DNA of 64,000 bases from Nonomuraea wenchangensis (GCF_900111685.1 NZ_FOHX01000013.1:87225-151224), one strand, 5' to 3'. Shown: positions 1 to 8,696, counted from the first letter of the stretch. Numbers and translations: made by a program. Notes: generated by a model not told the origin, from the sequence alone.

Positions 1-162
1 TCCGGTCCACATGACCTCTTCGATGAGTTCCTCGCGGGAGCCGAAGTAGTAGTAGATGGCCGGTGCCTGCAGTTGTGCCTGGTCGGCGATGTCGCCGAGG
101 CGGGTGCCCGCGTAGCCCTTGCGGCTGAGCACGTGCGCCGCCGCGTCGAGGATCCGCTCGCG
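1..162. repeat. Near-identical TetR 5' segment, copy 1
   Basis: These 162 bases match 27328-27489 in the same orientation with three differences, at 96, 121 and 151; the first 95 bases are identical, silent positions included. The repeat encodes the TetR DNA-binding helices. The left limit is unknown because the window starts inside it. This points to recent duplication or gene conversion rather than only conserved protein sequence. Confidence 0.95.
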
Positions 163-261
163 GGTGCGGCTGGACTTGGAGGGGGTGTCGTCGGCCGGGG
201 CCGCCCCGTCCCCGGCCTTCTGCCTGCGGGCCCTGCGCGTCGGGGGGTGTTCCGGCGTCAA
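1..261 (-). CDS. TetR-family regulator, N-terminal part (cut by window start)
   Basis: This is the N-terminal 87 codons of a TetR-type repressor that continues past base 1. After an arginine-rich leader of about 30 residues comes a standard TetR helix-turn-helix, with TRERILDAAAHVLSRKGYAG then GDIADQAQLQAPAIYYYFGS. I chose the TTG at 261 because AGGAGG lies nine bases upstream and the TTGA overlaps the stop of the preceding acyl-CoA dehydrogenase gene. It is therefore the last visible gene of the minus-strand operon starting near 4656. Its helix-turn-helix differs from the second TetR (26857-27540) at one residue, and the DNA is nearly identical, so both probably bind the same operator. The ligand domain is not visible. 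Confidence 0.85.
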   Translation of the reverse strand, partial: MTPEHPPTRRARRQKAGDGAAPADDTPSKSSRTRERILDAAAHVLSRKGYAGTRLGDIADQAQLQAPAIYYYFGSREELIEEVMWTG

Positions 262-1415
262 AGGTCCAGGCCTCCTCTGCGGACGAGCTGGGAGGCGATG
301 ACGTTGCGCTGGATCTCGTTGGTGCCCTCACCGACGATCATGAGCGGGGCGTCGCGGAAGTAGCGCTCGACGTCGAACTCGGTGGAGTAGCCGTAGCCGC
401 CGTGGATGCGGACGGCGTTGAGCGCGATCTCCATGGCCGTCTCGGAGGCGAAGAGCTTGGCCATGCCCGCCTCCATGTCGCAGCGCTGCCCGAGGTCGAG
501 TCGTTCGGCGGCGTGCAGGGTGAGCTGGCGGGCGGCGGTGAGCTTGGTGGCCATGTCGGCGAGGTAGTTGCCGATCGCCTGGTGCTTCCAGATCGGCTTG
601 CCGAAGCTCTCACGCTCCTGGGCGTAGCGCAGCGAGTCCTCGAACGCGGCCCGGCCGACGCCGAGGGCGCGGGCGGCGACCTGGATGCGGCCGGTCTCCA
701 GCCCCTTCATCATCTGGCCGAAGCCGCGGCCCTCGACGCCGCCCAGCACCGCGGAGGCGGGGGCATGGTAGTCGTCGAAGGAGAGCTCACAGCTCTCCAC
801 GCCCTTGTAGCCGAGCTTGGGCAGGTCCTTGGAGACGGTCAGGCCGGGCCCGTGCTCGACGAGCAGGATGCTCATGCCGCTGTGCGTGGGCCGCGCGGCC
901 GGGTCGGTCTTGCAGAGCAGGGCGATGAGCTGGGAGCGGCGGGAGTTGGTGATCCAGGTCTTGGCGCCATTGATCACGTAACCGTCGTCGGAACGCCGGG
1001 CCGTGGTGGTCATGGCCTGCAGGTCGGAGCCGCCGCCCGGCTCGGTGAGCGCCATGGTGGCGCGGACCTCGCCGGTGGCCATGCGCGGCAGGTAGTGCTG
1101 CTTCTGCTCCTCGGTGCCGAAGGCCGAGATGAGCTTGGCGACCACGGTGTGCCCGCCCATGGCGCCGGCCAGGCTCATCCAGCCGCGGGCCAGCTCCTCG
1201 GTGACCATCACGTAGCACGCGGTGGAGACGAGGACGTCCCCGTAGGGCTCGGGGACGGCGAGCCCGAAGATGCCGAGCCGCTTCATCTGCTCGATGAGCT
1301 TCTCCGGGTACTCGTCGGCGTGTTCCAGCTCGCGGGCCACCGGCCTGACCTCGCGGTCGACGAAGTCCCGCACGGTCTCCACGACCGCCTTCTCCTCTTC
1401 GGACAGTGCTGTCAT
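258..1415 (-). CDS. Acyl-CoA dehydrogenase (FadE-type)
   Basis: This 385-residue flavoprotein oxidises an acyl-CoA to the 2,3-enoyl-CoA and passes electrons to ETF. The length is normal for the family. Visible family signatures are MALTEPGGGSD (substrate and FAD loop), TWITNS, the arginine-rich RESFGKPIWKHQAIG helix, and near the C terminus HGGYGYSTEFDVERYFRD and IVGEGTNEIQR. The glutamate in the last motif sits where the catalytic base lies in medium-chain enzymes. I chose ATG 1415, preceded by GGGAGGAG, rather than an upstream ATG at 1466. It follows a second acyl-CoA dehydrogenase by 79 bases and overlaps the TetR start. The chain length or ring substrate cannot be read from the sequence. 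Confidence 0.9.
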   Translation of the reverse strand: MTALSEEEKAVVETVRDFVDREVRPVARELEHADEYPEKLIEQMKRLGIFGLAVPEPYGDVLVSTACYVMVTEELARGWMSLAGAMGGHTVVAKLISAFGTEEQKQHYLPRMATGEVRATMALTEPGGGSDLQAMTTTARRSDDGYVINGAKTWITNSRRSQLIALLCKTDPAARPTHSGMSILLVEHGPGLTVSKDLPKLGYKGVESCELSFDDYHAPASAVLGGVEGRGFGQMMKGLETGRIQVAARALGVGRAAFEDSLRYAQERESFGKPIWKHQAIGNYLADMATKLTAARQLTLHAAERLDLGQRCDMEAGMAKLFASETAMEIALNAVRIHGGYGYSTEFDVERYFRDAPLMIVGEGTNEIQRNVIASQLVRRGGLDL

Positions 1416-1494
1416 CTCGGCTCCTCCCGTACTGCCGCTGCGCGGCTCCGAGGCCGCTTTGAACATGGATAAGAAAATGTGGTGGGGGCGAAGC

Positions 1495-2649
1495 TCAGGA
1501 CCGCGCGGCGAGGTCCCGGCCGATGATCTCTTTCATGATCTCGGTGGTGCCGCCGTAGATGGTCTGGATCCTGGTGTCGGCGAAGGCCCGGGCGACGGGG
1601 TACTCCAGCATGTAGCCGTAGCCGCCGTGCAGTTGCAGGCACTGGTCGACGACGCGTTTCTGCAGCTCGCTGATCCACCACTTGCCCTTGGCCGCGTCCA
1701 CGGGCGTCAGCTCGCCGGCGTTGTGGGCGAGCACGCACCGATCGGTGTAGGCCTGGGCGATGTCCAGCTCGGTCTCCATCTCCGCCAGGGCGAAGCGGGT
1801 GGCCTGGAAGTCGCCGATCCGCCGGCCGAACGCCTCCCGCTGGAAGCAGTAGTCCCGGGTCAGCTCGTAGACGGCACGGGCGCCCGTCATGGACTGCGCG
1901 ATGATCCCCAGCCGCTCGCGGGCCAGATGGCTCATCAGGTAGCGCAGCCCCTGGCCCTCGGCGCCCAGCAGGTTCGCCTGCGGCACCCGGACGTCCTCGA
2001 AGAACAGCTCCGCCGTGTCCTGGCCGTGGAGCCCGAGCTTGTCGAGCTGCCGGCCACGGGTGAAGCCGGGCATCCCGTCCTCGACGACGAACAGGCTGTA
2101 CCCGCGCGAGCCCGCCTCCGGGTCGGTCCGGGCGGCCACGATCACCAGGTCCGCGGTGATCCCGCTGCTGATGAACGTCTTCTGCCCGTTGAGCAGCCAG
2201 GAGTCGCCGTCGCGCCGGGCGGACGTCCGCATTCCCTGAAGGTCGCTGCCGGTGCCCGGCTCGGTCATCGCCAGCGCGCCGATCACGTCGCCGCCCGCGA
2301 ACCCCGGCAGCCAGCGCCGCTTCTGCTCCTCGGTGGTGAGGTCCAGCAGGTAGTTCAGGACCAAGTCGTCCTGGAGTCCGAGGGTGACGGTGAAGGTCGT
2401 CGCGTGGACGCGGGCCACCTCCTCGCACACCACCATGCGGTAGCGGTAGTCCTTCACGCCGGCGCCGCCGTACTCCTCGGGGACCTCGAGCCCGGCCACG
2501 CCCTGCCTGCGGGCCGCGGCCAGGACGCCGCGGTCCATGCCGCGCTCCTCCTCCCAGCGCCGGTAGTGGGGGACCACCTCGCGGGCCAGGAACTCCCGCA
2601 CCGTCTGCCGGTACTCCTCGTGGTCCTCGGTGTAGAGCTCTCGCCTCAT
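1495..2649 (-). CDS. Acyl-CoA dehydrogenase (long-chain type)
   Basis: A 384-residue acyl-CoA dehydrogenase. It has EEYGGAG, MTEPGTGSDLQGM, QKTFISSG and the QREAFGRRIGDFQATRF helix. Near the C terminus the usual YEGT glutamate is glycine (IYGGTTEIMKEIIGRDL). That pattern is normal for long-chain and isovaleryl-type members, whose base lies earlier in the helix; the glutamate of VYELTRDY is the candidate here. The start ATG is two bases after the thiolase stop, so the two are translationally linked. Its placement beside a different acyl-CoA dehydrogenase suggests either two dehydrogenation steps or a heteromeric enzyme; I cannot tell which. Confidence 0.9.
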   Translation of the reverse strand: MRRELYTEDHEEYRQTVREFLAREVVPHYRRWEEERGMDRGVLAAARRQGVAGLEVPEEYGGAGVKDYRYRMVVCEEVARVHATTFTVTLGLQDDLVLNYLLDLTTEEQKRRWLPGFAGGDVIGALAMTEPGTGSDLQGMRTSARRDGDSWLLNGQKTFISSGITADLVIVAARTDPEAGSRGYSLFVVEDGMPGFTRGRQLDKLGLHGQDTAELFFEDVRVPQANLLGAEGQGLRYLMSHLARERLGIIAQSMTGARAVYELTRDYCFQREAFGRRIGDFQATRFALAEMETELDIAQAYTDRCVLAHNAGELTPVDAAKGKWWISELQKRVVDQCLQLHGGYGYMLEYPVARAFADTRIQTIYGGTTEIMKEIIGRDLAARS

Positions 2650-2651
2650 GC

Positions 2652-3806
2652 TCAGCCCAGCCGCTCGATGATGGTCACGTTGGCCTGGCCGCCGCCCTCG
2701 CACATCGTCTGCAGGCCGTACCTGCCGCCGGTGCGCTCCAGCTCGTGCAGCAGCGTGGTCATGATGCGGGCGCCGGAGGCGCCGAGGGGGTGGCCGAGCG
2801 CGATCGCGCCGCCGTTGACGTTCACCCGCGCGGGGTCGGCGCCGATGTGCTTCTGCCAGGCCAGCACCACGCTGGCGAACGCCTCGTTGACCTCGGCGAG
2901 GTCGATGTCGCCGATGGTGAGGCCGGCCTTGCGCAGGGCGTGCTCGGTCGCGGGCAGCGGCGCGACGAGGAGGTTCACCGGGCTGGCGCCGCGCACCGAC
3001 AGGTGGTGGATCCGGGCCCTCGGCACCAGGCCGTGCTCCTTGACGGCCCGCTCGGAGGCGATCAGCAGCGCGGCGGAGGCGTCGGAGATCTGGCTGGAGA
3101 CCGCCGCGGTCAGCCGCCCGCCGGGGGCCAGCGGCTTCAGCCCCGCCATCTTCTCCAGCGTCGTGTCGGCGCGGGGTCCCTCGTCGTGCTCCACCCCTTC
3201 GTGGACGAGGATCTCCCGGCCGAAGCGGCCCTCCTCGCGTGCCGTGAGGGCGCGCCGGTGGCTTTCCAGGGCGAAGCGCTCCATGTCCTCGCGGGAGAAG
3301 CCCCACTCCTCGGCGATCGTCTCGGCGCTGCGGAACTGCGAGATCTCCTGCTCGCCGTAGCGCGCCTGCCAGCCCTTGCTGCCGGTCCATGGGTCGGTGG
3401 CCCCGAAGGGCTCGCCGGCGGTGAAGGACGACAGGATGGGGAACTGGCTCATCTTCTGTACGCCGCCGGCGATGACCAGGTCGGTGGTCCCGCTCATCAC
3501 GGCCTGGGCGGCGAAGTGGACCGCCTGCTGCGAGGAGCCGCACTGCCGGTCGACGGTGACGCCGGGGACGGACTCGGGCAGCCCGGCGGCGAGCGCCGCG
3601 GTGCGGGCGATGTCGCCGGCCTGCGAGCCGATGGCGTCGATGCAGCCGTACACGACGTCCTCGATCGCCTCGGGGTCGACGTCGTTGCGCTCGACGAGCG
3701 CCCGGATCGGCGCGGCGCCGAGATCGGCGGGGTGGACGCCGGCGAATCCGCCGCCGCGCCGGCCGGTGGCGGTCCTGACGGCGTCGACGATGTAGGCCTC
3801 GGGCAT
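2652..3806 (-). CDS. Thiolase / acetyl-CoA acyltransferase
   Basis: A 384-residue thiolase expected to cleave a 3-oxoacyl-CoA with CoA to release acetyl-CoA or propionyl-CoA. The nucleophile is Cys89 in VDRQCGSSQQAVHFAAQ. The histidine and second cysteine motifs are NGGAIALGHPLGASGARI and MCEGGGQANV. I chose ATG 3806, preceded by GGAGGAA, over an ATG four codons upstream. It lies between an SDR and an acyl-CoA dehydrogenase in a minus-strand operon, a complete set for one beta-oxidation turn together with the crotonases on the opposite strand. Confidence 0.92.
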   Translation of the reverse strand: MPEAYIVDAVRTATGRRGGGFAGVHPADLGAAPIRALVERNDVDPEAIEDVVYGCIDAIGSQAGDIARTAALAAGLPESVPGVTVDRQCGSSQQAVHFAAQAVMSGTTDLVIAGGVQKMSQFPILSSFTAGEPFGATDPWTGSKGWQARYGEQEISQFRSAETIAEEWGFSREDMERFALESHRRALTAREEGRFGREILVHEGVEHDEGPRADTTLEKMAGLKPLAPGGRLTAAVSSQISDASAALLIASERAVKEHGLVPRARIHHLSVRGASPVNLLVAPLPATEHALRKAGLTIGDIDLAEVNEAFASVVLAWQKHIGADPARVNVNGGAIALGHPLGASGARIMTTLLHELERTGGRYGLQTMCEGGGQANVTIIERLG

Positions 3807-3858
3807 GTCTTCCTCCATGTACGCGATGATTGAGGGGATTGGGGGGCAGGGGCGATGC

Positions 3859-4656
3859 TCAGGGCATCGCGTAGCCGCCGCTGACCGAGATCACCTGGCC
3901 GGTCACCTGGCGGGCGGCGGTGGGGGAGGCGAGCCAGAGCACGGCGCCGGCGATGTCCTCGGCGGTGGTCAGCCGGCGCAGCGGCGTGGCCTTGAGCATG
4001 TGCTCGACCTGCCGCTCGTTGAAGATCGCGTCCTGGCCGCCCGCCCACAGGCTGGTGGCGCCCACGGCCTCCGGGCCCTGCGGGATGACCAGGCCGGGGC
4101 ACACGACGTTGGCGCGGACGCCGTGCCGGCCGTGCTCCTTGGCGGTGGTCCTGGCGAGGGCCACGATCCCGGCCTTGGAGGCCCCGTAGACCCCCTGCCG
4201 GATCTCGCCGAACGCCGCGTCGCTGGCGATGTAGACCAGGGCTCCGGCGCCGGCTTCGCGCATCGGCGCGAGCGCGGCCTGGGTGCCTTCGATCGCGGCG
4301 AACAGGTTGACCTCGAAGGTGCGCTGCCACTGCGTCCGGTCGGTGTGCTCGGCGATGAACCCCGGGATGCTGATGCCCGCGTTGCTCACCAGCGTGTCGA
4401 TGCCGCCCCAGAGCTCCAGGACGCGGGCGACGGCGCGGGTGGCGGCTCCCTCTCCGGCCAGGTCGGCCTGGACCACCTCGGCGGCGGCGGCGCCGCGCTC
4501 CAGCGCCTCGCCGCGGACCCGGGCGGCCTGCTCGCCGTCGAGGTCACAGATGGCGATCCTGGCGCCTTCGGCGGCGAACCCGTGCACGATCCCCCGGCCG
4601 ATGTTGGAGGCGCCCCCGGTCACCAGGACCCGGGCGCCCGCGAGACCAAGATCCAT
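3859..4656 (-). CDS. Short-chain dehydrogenase/reductase
   Basis: A 265-residue classical SDR. It has the dinucleotide motif TGGASNIGRG near residue 14, SNAGIS, and the catalytic YGASKAG. An Asp (AICDLDG) ends the second beta strand, which favours NAD over NADP. Start ATG 4656 has AAGGAG nine bases upstream. It is the first gene of the minus-strand operon and diverges from the MaoC gene across a promoter region with an AT-rich palindrome. A 3-hydroxyacyl-CoA dehydrogenase or a cis-dihydrodiol dehydrogenase are both reasonable; context cannot separate them. Confidence 0.88.
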   Translation of the reverse strand: MDLGLAGARVLVTGGASNIGRGIVHGFAAEGARIAICDLDGEQAARVRGEALERGAAAAEVVQADLAGEGAATRAVARVLELWGGIDTLVSNAGISIPGFIAEHTDRTQWQRTFEVNLFAAIEGTQAALAPMREAGAGALVYIASDAAFGEIRQGVYGASKAGIVALARTTAKEHGRHGVRANVVCPGLVIPQGPEAVGATSLWAGGQDAIFNERQVEHMLKATPLRRLTTAEDIAGAVLWLASPTAARQVTGQVISVSGGYAMP

Positions 4657-4708
4657 TCAGCTGCTCTCCTTCACGCCGGGCTCGGACGGTTGTCGTACGT
4701 TTCTTATT

Positions 4709-4720
4709 TAATCTAGATTA
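4709..4720. promoter_or_regulatory. Palindromic operator-like site between divergent operons
   Basis: TAATCTAGATTA is a perfect 12-base palindrome; one flanking base on each side extends the symmetry. It lies in a short AT-rich island between the divergent SDR and MaoC starts, where a repressor could control both directions. Similar sites recur at 8663, 9550, 11327, 20085 and 27607. The two TetR regulators of this island are the natural candidates to bind it (inference). Confidence 0.65.
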
Positions 4721-4760
4721 GAACACGATACGCGAGGTACGGCACCCACCAGGAGGAAAC

Positions 4761-5213
4761 TTGAGGATCTTCACCACCCTGGACGAGCTCGTCGAGGCGC
4801 GCGGCGAGACACTGGGCACCAGCGACTGGCTCACGGTCGAGCAGGAGCGCGTCGACGGATTCGCCGACGCGACCGGCGACCACCAGTGGATCCACGTCGA
4901 CGTCGAGCGGGCCAAGGACGGACCCTTCGGCGGCACGATCGCGCACGGGTTCCTCACGCTGTCGCTGCTCCCGGTGTTCTTCCAGCAGATCTACCGGGTC
5001 GACGGGGTCCGGATGGCGGTCAACTACGGGCTCAACAAGGTGCGCTTCCCCGCGCCCGCCCGGGTGGGGGTCAAGCTCCGGGCCACCTCCCGGCTCGTGG
5101 AGGTCACCCCGCTGGACGGCGCGGTCCAGGCGGTGCTGTCCACGACCATCGAGGCCGAGGGCGGGCAGAAGCCGGTGTGCGTGGCCGAGTCGGTCGTGAG
5201 GTACTTCGCATGA
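4761..5213 (+). CDS. MaoC-like dehydratase, single hotdog domain
   Basis: A 150-residue MaoC-type hydratase that would add water to an enoyl-CoA to give the (R)-3-hydroxyacyl-CoA, or run in reverse. The catalytic segment is visible as DATGDHQWIHVD (Asp40 to His45), followed by AHGFLTLSLLP, as in R-specific hydratases. The TTG start is fixed by AGGAGG just upstream, and no in-frame ATG lies nearby. It is the first gene of a four-gene plus-strand unit (MaoC, SDR, two crotonases) with 4-base overlaps. Confidence 0.88.
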   Translation: MRIFTTLDELVEARGETLGTSDWLTVEQERVDGFADATGDHQWIHVDVERAKDGPFGGTIAHGFLTLSLLPVFFQQIYRVDGVRMAVNYGLNKVRFPAPARVGVKLRATSRLVEVTPLDGAVQAVLSTTIEAEGGQKPVCVAESVVRYFA

Positions 5214-5959
5214 CCGGGGCAGGACTGGTCGCGGGGCGCACCGCGATCGTGACGGGGGCCGCGCGGGGGATCGGGCTGGAGATCGCCCGCCTGCTGCGCG
5301 AGCACGGCGCCCGGGTGGTCCTGGCCGACCGGGACGCCGGGGAGGCGGCCGCCGCGGCGGCCGGGCTCGGCGACGAGGCGTCGGTGTGGTCGCGCGGCTG
5401 CGACGTCACCGACGAGGCCCAGGTCGACGCCCTGGTCACCGAGACGGTGGAGCGCTTCGGAGCGCTGGACATCCTGGTCAACAACGCGGGCATCACCAGG
5501 GACGCGTCCCTGAGGAAGATGACCACGCAGGACTTCGACGCGGTGATCGGCGTCCATCTGCGCGGCACCTGGCTGGGCGTGCGCGCGGCCGCCGCGGTGA
5601 TGCGCGAGGCCGGGACCGGCTCGATCATCAACATCTCCTCCCTGTCCGGCAAGTCCGGCAATCCCGGGCAGACCAACTACAGCGCGGCCAAGGCCGGCAT
5701 CGTCGGCCTGACCAAGGCCGCGGCCAAGGAGCTGGCTCATCGCGGCGTCCGGGTCAACGCCGTCCAACCTGGGCTGATCCGTACCGCCATGACCGAGGCG
5801 ATGCCGCCCGACGTCTTCGCCGCCCGTGAGGCCGACATCCCGATGAAGCGGGCCGGCGAGCCGCGCGAGGTCGCGGGCGCGGTCCTGTTCCTCGCCTCGG
5901 ACCTGGCGAGCTACATGACCGGCGCGGTGCTCGAGGTCGGCGGCGGGAGGCTCATGTGA
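5210..5959 (+). CDS. SDR, 3-oxoacyl-reductase (FabG)-like
   Basis: A 249-residue SDR starting inside the ATGA overlap with MaoC. It contains TGAARGIGLEIARLL, VLADRD, LVNNAGITRDA, and the Ser-Tyr-Lys set in ISSLSGKSG to NYSAAKAG. The C-terminal PMKRAGEPREVAGAVLFLAS and GAVLEVGGG are typical of FabG-like dehydrogenases. The Asp after the second strand suggests NAD. Directly after a MaoC hydratase it could oxidise the (R)-3-hydroxyacyl-CoA formed there. That role comes from neighbourhood rather than from a specific residue. Confidence 0.9.
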   Translation: MTGAGLVAGRTAIVTGAARGIGLEIARLLREHGARVVLADRDAGEAAAAAAGLGDEASVWSRGCDVTDEAQVDALVTETVERFGALDILVNNAGITRDASLRKMTTQDFDAVIGVHLRGTWLGVRAAAAVMREAGTGSIINISSLSGKSGNPGQTNYSAAKAGIVGLTKAAAKELAHRGVRVNAVQPGLIRTAMTEAMPPDVFAAREADIPMKRAGEPREVAGAVLFLASDLASYMTGAVLEVGGGRLM

Positions 5960-6711
5960 GCGGCGTGGTGCTGTCCCGGCTGGACGGCGCGGTGGGGCAC
6001 GTGGTGCTCAACCGGCCGGAGGCGATGAACGCCGTCACCGTCGAGCTCGGCCGCGAGCTGGAGGAGACGCTGGTCCGGCTCGCCGGGCAGGTCAACGTCA
6101 TCGTGGTGCGCGGCGCCGGCGGGAACTTCTCCGTCGGCGGGGACTTCCACGAGCTCGAACGGCTGCGCGCCGGGGGGCGGGAGGCGATGCGGCCGCTGTT
6201 CGAGCACTTCGGCCGGGCCTGCGCCGCCATCCCCGGGCTCCCGGTGCCGGTCGTGGCCGTGGTCGAGGGATACGCGATGGCGGGCGGCTTCGAGCTGATG
6301 CAGGCCTGCGACATCGTGCTGGTGCACGAGAACGCCAAGATCGCCGACAACCACGCCCGGTTCGGGCAGGTGCCCGGCGGGGGCAGCACCCAGCGGCTGC
6401 CCCGGCTGGTCGGGCGGCAGCGTGCGCTCGCCCACATCCTCACCGGCGAGCGACTCACCGCGGCCGAGGCCGTCGCTTGGGGGCTGGCCTACCGCTCGCT
6501 GCCCGCCGACGGCTTCGACGAGGCGGTGGCCGCGTTCGTCACGAAACTGGCCGGCCGGGACCGCGACGCCGCGCGGCGCGTCAAGCACCTGGTGCACGCC
6601 GGCCTGGAGCTGCCTCCGGCCGAAGGGCTCGCGCTGGAGCTGGAGACCGTGCTCGACCATCTCGGCGAGGCGGCCGCGGCCGCGGGCATCGCCGCCTTCA
6701 AGGGAGCCTGA
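5956..6711 (+). CDS. Enoyl-CoA hydratase/isomerase (crotonase) 1
   Basis: A 251-residue crotonase whose GTG start overlaps the SDR stop. The oxyanion-hole segments are GNFSVGGDF and YAMAGGFELMQACDI. The first acidic residue of hydratases (the Glu of GGFELM) is kept. By alignment the second catalytic Glu is replaced by His in NHARFGQVPGGGSTQ, so a simple hydratase reaction is less certain and an isomerase, lyase or hydrolase role is possible. It sits in the MaoC-SDR-crotonase unit, one base before the next crotonase. Confidence 0.87.
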   Translation: MSGVVLSRLDGAVGHVVLNRPEAMNAVTVELGRELEETLVRLAGQVNVIVVRGAGGNFSVGGDFHELERLRAGGREAMRPLFEHFGRACAAIPGLPVPVVAVVEGYAMAGGFELMQACDIVLVHENAKIADNHARFGQVPGGGSTQRLPRLVGRQRALAHILTGERLTAAEAVAWGLAYRSLPADGFDEAVAAFVTKLAGRDRDAARRVKHLVHAGLELPPAEGLALELETVLDHLGEAAAAAGIAAFKGA

Positions 6712-6712
6712 C

Positions 6713-7522
6713 ATGACACGCGAACTGATCGACTCCGGCCCGGTGCTGCTCGACCTCGACGACGACGGGGTGGCCCGCCTGCGGCTCAACCGCCCGGAGG
6801 CCTCCAACGGGATGGACGTGCCGCTCCTCCAGGGGCTCTACTCGGCGGTCATGCGCTGCCACGGCGAGCCGGACGTGCGCGCCGTGCTGCTCACCGGGGA
6901 GGGCAGGAACTTCTGCGCCGGCGGCGACGTCAAGACCTTCGCGGCCAAGGGCGAGGCCCTGCCCGACTACCTGCGCGAGGCCACCTCGTGGCTGCAGATC
7001 TCGACCTCCGCGCTGATGCGCCTGCAGGCGCCGGTGATCGCCGCCGTGCGCGGCTTCGCCGCGGGCGGCGGCGGGTTCGGCCTGGTCTGCGCGGCCGACC
7101 TGGTGATCGCCGCCGACTCCGCGAAGTTCCTGGCCGGAGCCACCCGGGTGGGCATGGCGCCCGACGGCGGCGTCTCCGTCACGCTCAGCCGGCTGGTCGG
7201 CCTGCGCAAGGCGATGGAGATCGTGCTGACGAACCCGGTGCTCACCGCCGCCGAGGCCCTGGAGATCGGCCTGATCAGCCGGGTCGTCGCCGCCGACACC
7301 CTGATCGACGAGAGTCTGGCGCTGGCCCGGGAGCTCGCCGGTGGCGCTCCCAAGGCCCTGGCGGCCGCCAAGCGCCTGGTCTGGGACGGTCTCGGGGCGA
7401 ACGTCGAGGCCAGGCTGCCCGAGGAGGCCCGCACGGTCGCCGAGCTCTCCGGGACGCAGGACGCGCGCGAGGGCCTGGCCGCCGTCATCGAACGCAGAAG
7501 CCCGCGCTTCACCGGCCGCTGA
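6713..7522 (+). CDS. Crotonase 2 (PaaG-like isomerase type)
   Basis: A 269-residue crotonase. RNFCAGGDVKTF and AAGGGGFGLVCAADL form the oxyanion hole. Both hydratase glutamates are missing, but the VGMAPDGGVSVTL segment has an Asp where PaaG-type isomerases carry theirs. An enoyl-CoA isomerase is therefore more likely than a hydratase. Start ATG 6713 follows the previous stop by one base. The gene ends at a strong GC hairpin before a convergent hydrolase gene. The substrate is unknown. Confidence 0.87.
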   Translation: MTRELIDSGPVLLDLDDDGVARLRLNRPEASNGMDVPLLQGLYSAVMRCHGEPDVRAVLLTGEGRNFCAGGDVKTFAAKGEALPDYLREATSWLQISTSALMRLQAPVIAAVRGFAAGGGGFGLVCAADLVIAADSAKFLAGATRVGMAPDGGVSVTLSRLVGLRKAMEIVLTNPVLTAAEALEIGLISRVVAADTLIDESLALARELAGGAPKALAAAKRLVWDGLGANVEARLPEEARTVAELSGTQDAREGLAAVIERRSPRFTGR

Positions 7523-7523
7523 C

Positions 7524-7548
7524 CTCCGCCCGCGCGGGCCGGGCGGAG
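7524..7548. terminator. GC-rich hairpin between convergent genes
   Basis: CTCCGCCCG and CGGGCGGAG form nine-base perfect arms around a seven-base loop, two bases after the crotonase stop and 28 bases before the end of the convergent hydrolase gene. There is no T-tract, so it would act as a T-less actinobacterial terminator or mRNA 3' end stabiliser, possibly for both strands. Confidence 0.55.
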
Positions 7549-7575
7549 CGGCCATCAGGGGGCGGGCGGCCGCGA

Positions 7576-8604
7576 TCAGGACGGCGCGTAGGCCCGGACG
7601 CCGTCCAGGTCGGCGGTGGCGAGCACACCCTGGTCGGCGAGGACGTCCAGATGGGCGTCGGTCTCCAGCACGGCCAGCATCTGCCCCATCACGTCGAGGT
7701 CGTCCAGCCTGCGCGCGCGGCGGGTCCACGGCAGCGCGGCCGCCACCTCGTACGCCGTCCGCGCCCCGGCCCTCACCTCGCGGGCGGCGGCCACCAGCCG
7801 CTCCTCGTGATGGCTCAGCAGTTCCTCGACCCTGGTGTGGACGCTTGGGGTGATCGGCCCGTGCGCGGGCAGCAGCAGCGCGTCGGGCATCCCCTGGAGC
7901 AGCCGGAGGGAGTCGAGGTAGCTGCGCAGCGGCTTGGCCGAGGGGACGACCTCCAGCCCGAGGGACGGGGTGATGTGCGGGAGCACGTGGTCACCGGCGA
8001 ACAGCAGGCCGGCCGCGGCGTCGCGCAGCACGACGTGCCCCCTGGTGTGCCCCGGCGTGGCCAGCACGTCGAGCTCGACCTGTCCGAGACGGACCCGCTC
8101 GCCGTCGTCCAGCCAGCTGTCGGGGAACTGCCACGGCATGTCCCGCTCGTAGGAGGAGAGCTCCAGGGTGGCGACGCGGCCGGCGAGTTCGGGGGCACCG
8201 CAGGCGCGCAGCAGCTCGATCTGGCGGGGGTAGAGGCCCTGCTCGGGGTCGAACGCCTCGACGGAGGGGCGTTCGCCACGCCCGAGCCGCACCCGGGAGC
8301 CGAACGCGCCGCGCAGCGCCAGGGCCTGGGAGTAGTGGTCCCAGTGGGCGTGGGTCACCAGGACGCAGGCGACGTCCGCCAGCTGGTGCCCGAGTGTGGA
8401 GAGGGCTTGGGCCAGCGTCTTCTCGGTCTCCGGCATGGCCCAGCCGGAGTCGATGACCACCGGCCCCTCGGGGCTCTCGATCACGTAGGCGTTCACCGCG
8501 TGGAGGTCCTTCGAGGGCAGCGGCAGCGGCACGCGGTGCACTCCCGGCTTCACCACGTGGGCGCCAGGCTCGGTCCAGTCCTCGGGCTGCTCGCCGATCG
8601 TCAT
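7576..8604 (-). CDS. Metallo-beta-lactamase-fold hydrolase
   Basis: A 342-residue MBL-fold protein. The metal signature THAHWDH (His85, His87, Asp89, His90) is intact, with later histidine motifs ATPGHTRGHVV and PAHGPI. The C-terminal 100 residues contain a helical region (VEELLSHHEERL to ARRLDDLDVMGQMLAVLETDAHLDVL) typical of the glyoxalase-II-like LACTB2 subgroup. ATG 8604 with TGAGGAG upstream is preferred over longer in-frame starts. It is divergent from crotonase 3 across an AT-rich dyad. A thioesterase-like role on CoA esters is plausible but not shown. Confidence 0.88.
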   Translation of the reverse strand: MTIGEQPEDWTEPGAHVVKPGVHRVPLPLPSKDLHAVNAYVIESPEGPVVIDSGWAMPETEKTLAQALSTLGHQLADVACVLVTHAHWDHYSQALALRGAFGSRVRLGRGERPSVEAFDPEQGLYPRQIELLRACGAPELAGRVATLELSSYERDMPWQFPDSWLDDGERVRLGQVELDVLATPGHTRGHVVLRDAAAGLLFAGDHVLPHITPSLGLEVVPSAKPLRSYLDSLRLLQGMPDALLLPAHGPITPSVHTRVEELLSHHEERLVAAAREVRAGARTAYEVAAALPWTRRARRLDDLDVMGQMLAVLETDAHLDVLADQGVLATADLDGVRAYAPS

Positions 8605-8662
8605 GGGCGTCTCCTCACTGCTGGGGTCTTGTCTCGCGGTCCTGGTCACAGCTACTCTATTA

Positions 8663-8680
8663 TTTGAAATTAGATTCAAA
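8663..8680. promoter_or_regulatory. AT-rich dyad between hydrolase and crotonase 3
   Basis: TTTGAA-ATTAGA-TTCAAA is a perfect dyad with six-base arms in the divergent gap. The centre carries ATTAGA, as in the other island sites. It ends only 16 bases before the crotonase ATG, so it probably overlaps the core promoter and would block transcription when bound. Confidence 0.5.
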
Positions 8681-8696
8681 AACCTGGGTGGGCAAT

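Noticed and set aside
1495..3543. A 682-codon minus frame that looks like a fusion with an acyl-CoA dehydrogenase
   Set aside because: Only the last 384 residues have homology; the first part is the thiolase gene read in the wrong frame. The real start is ATG 2649.
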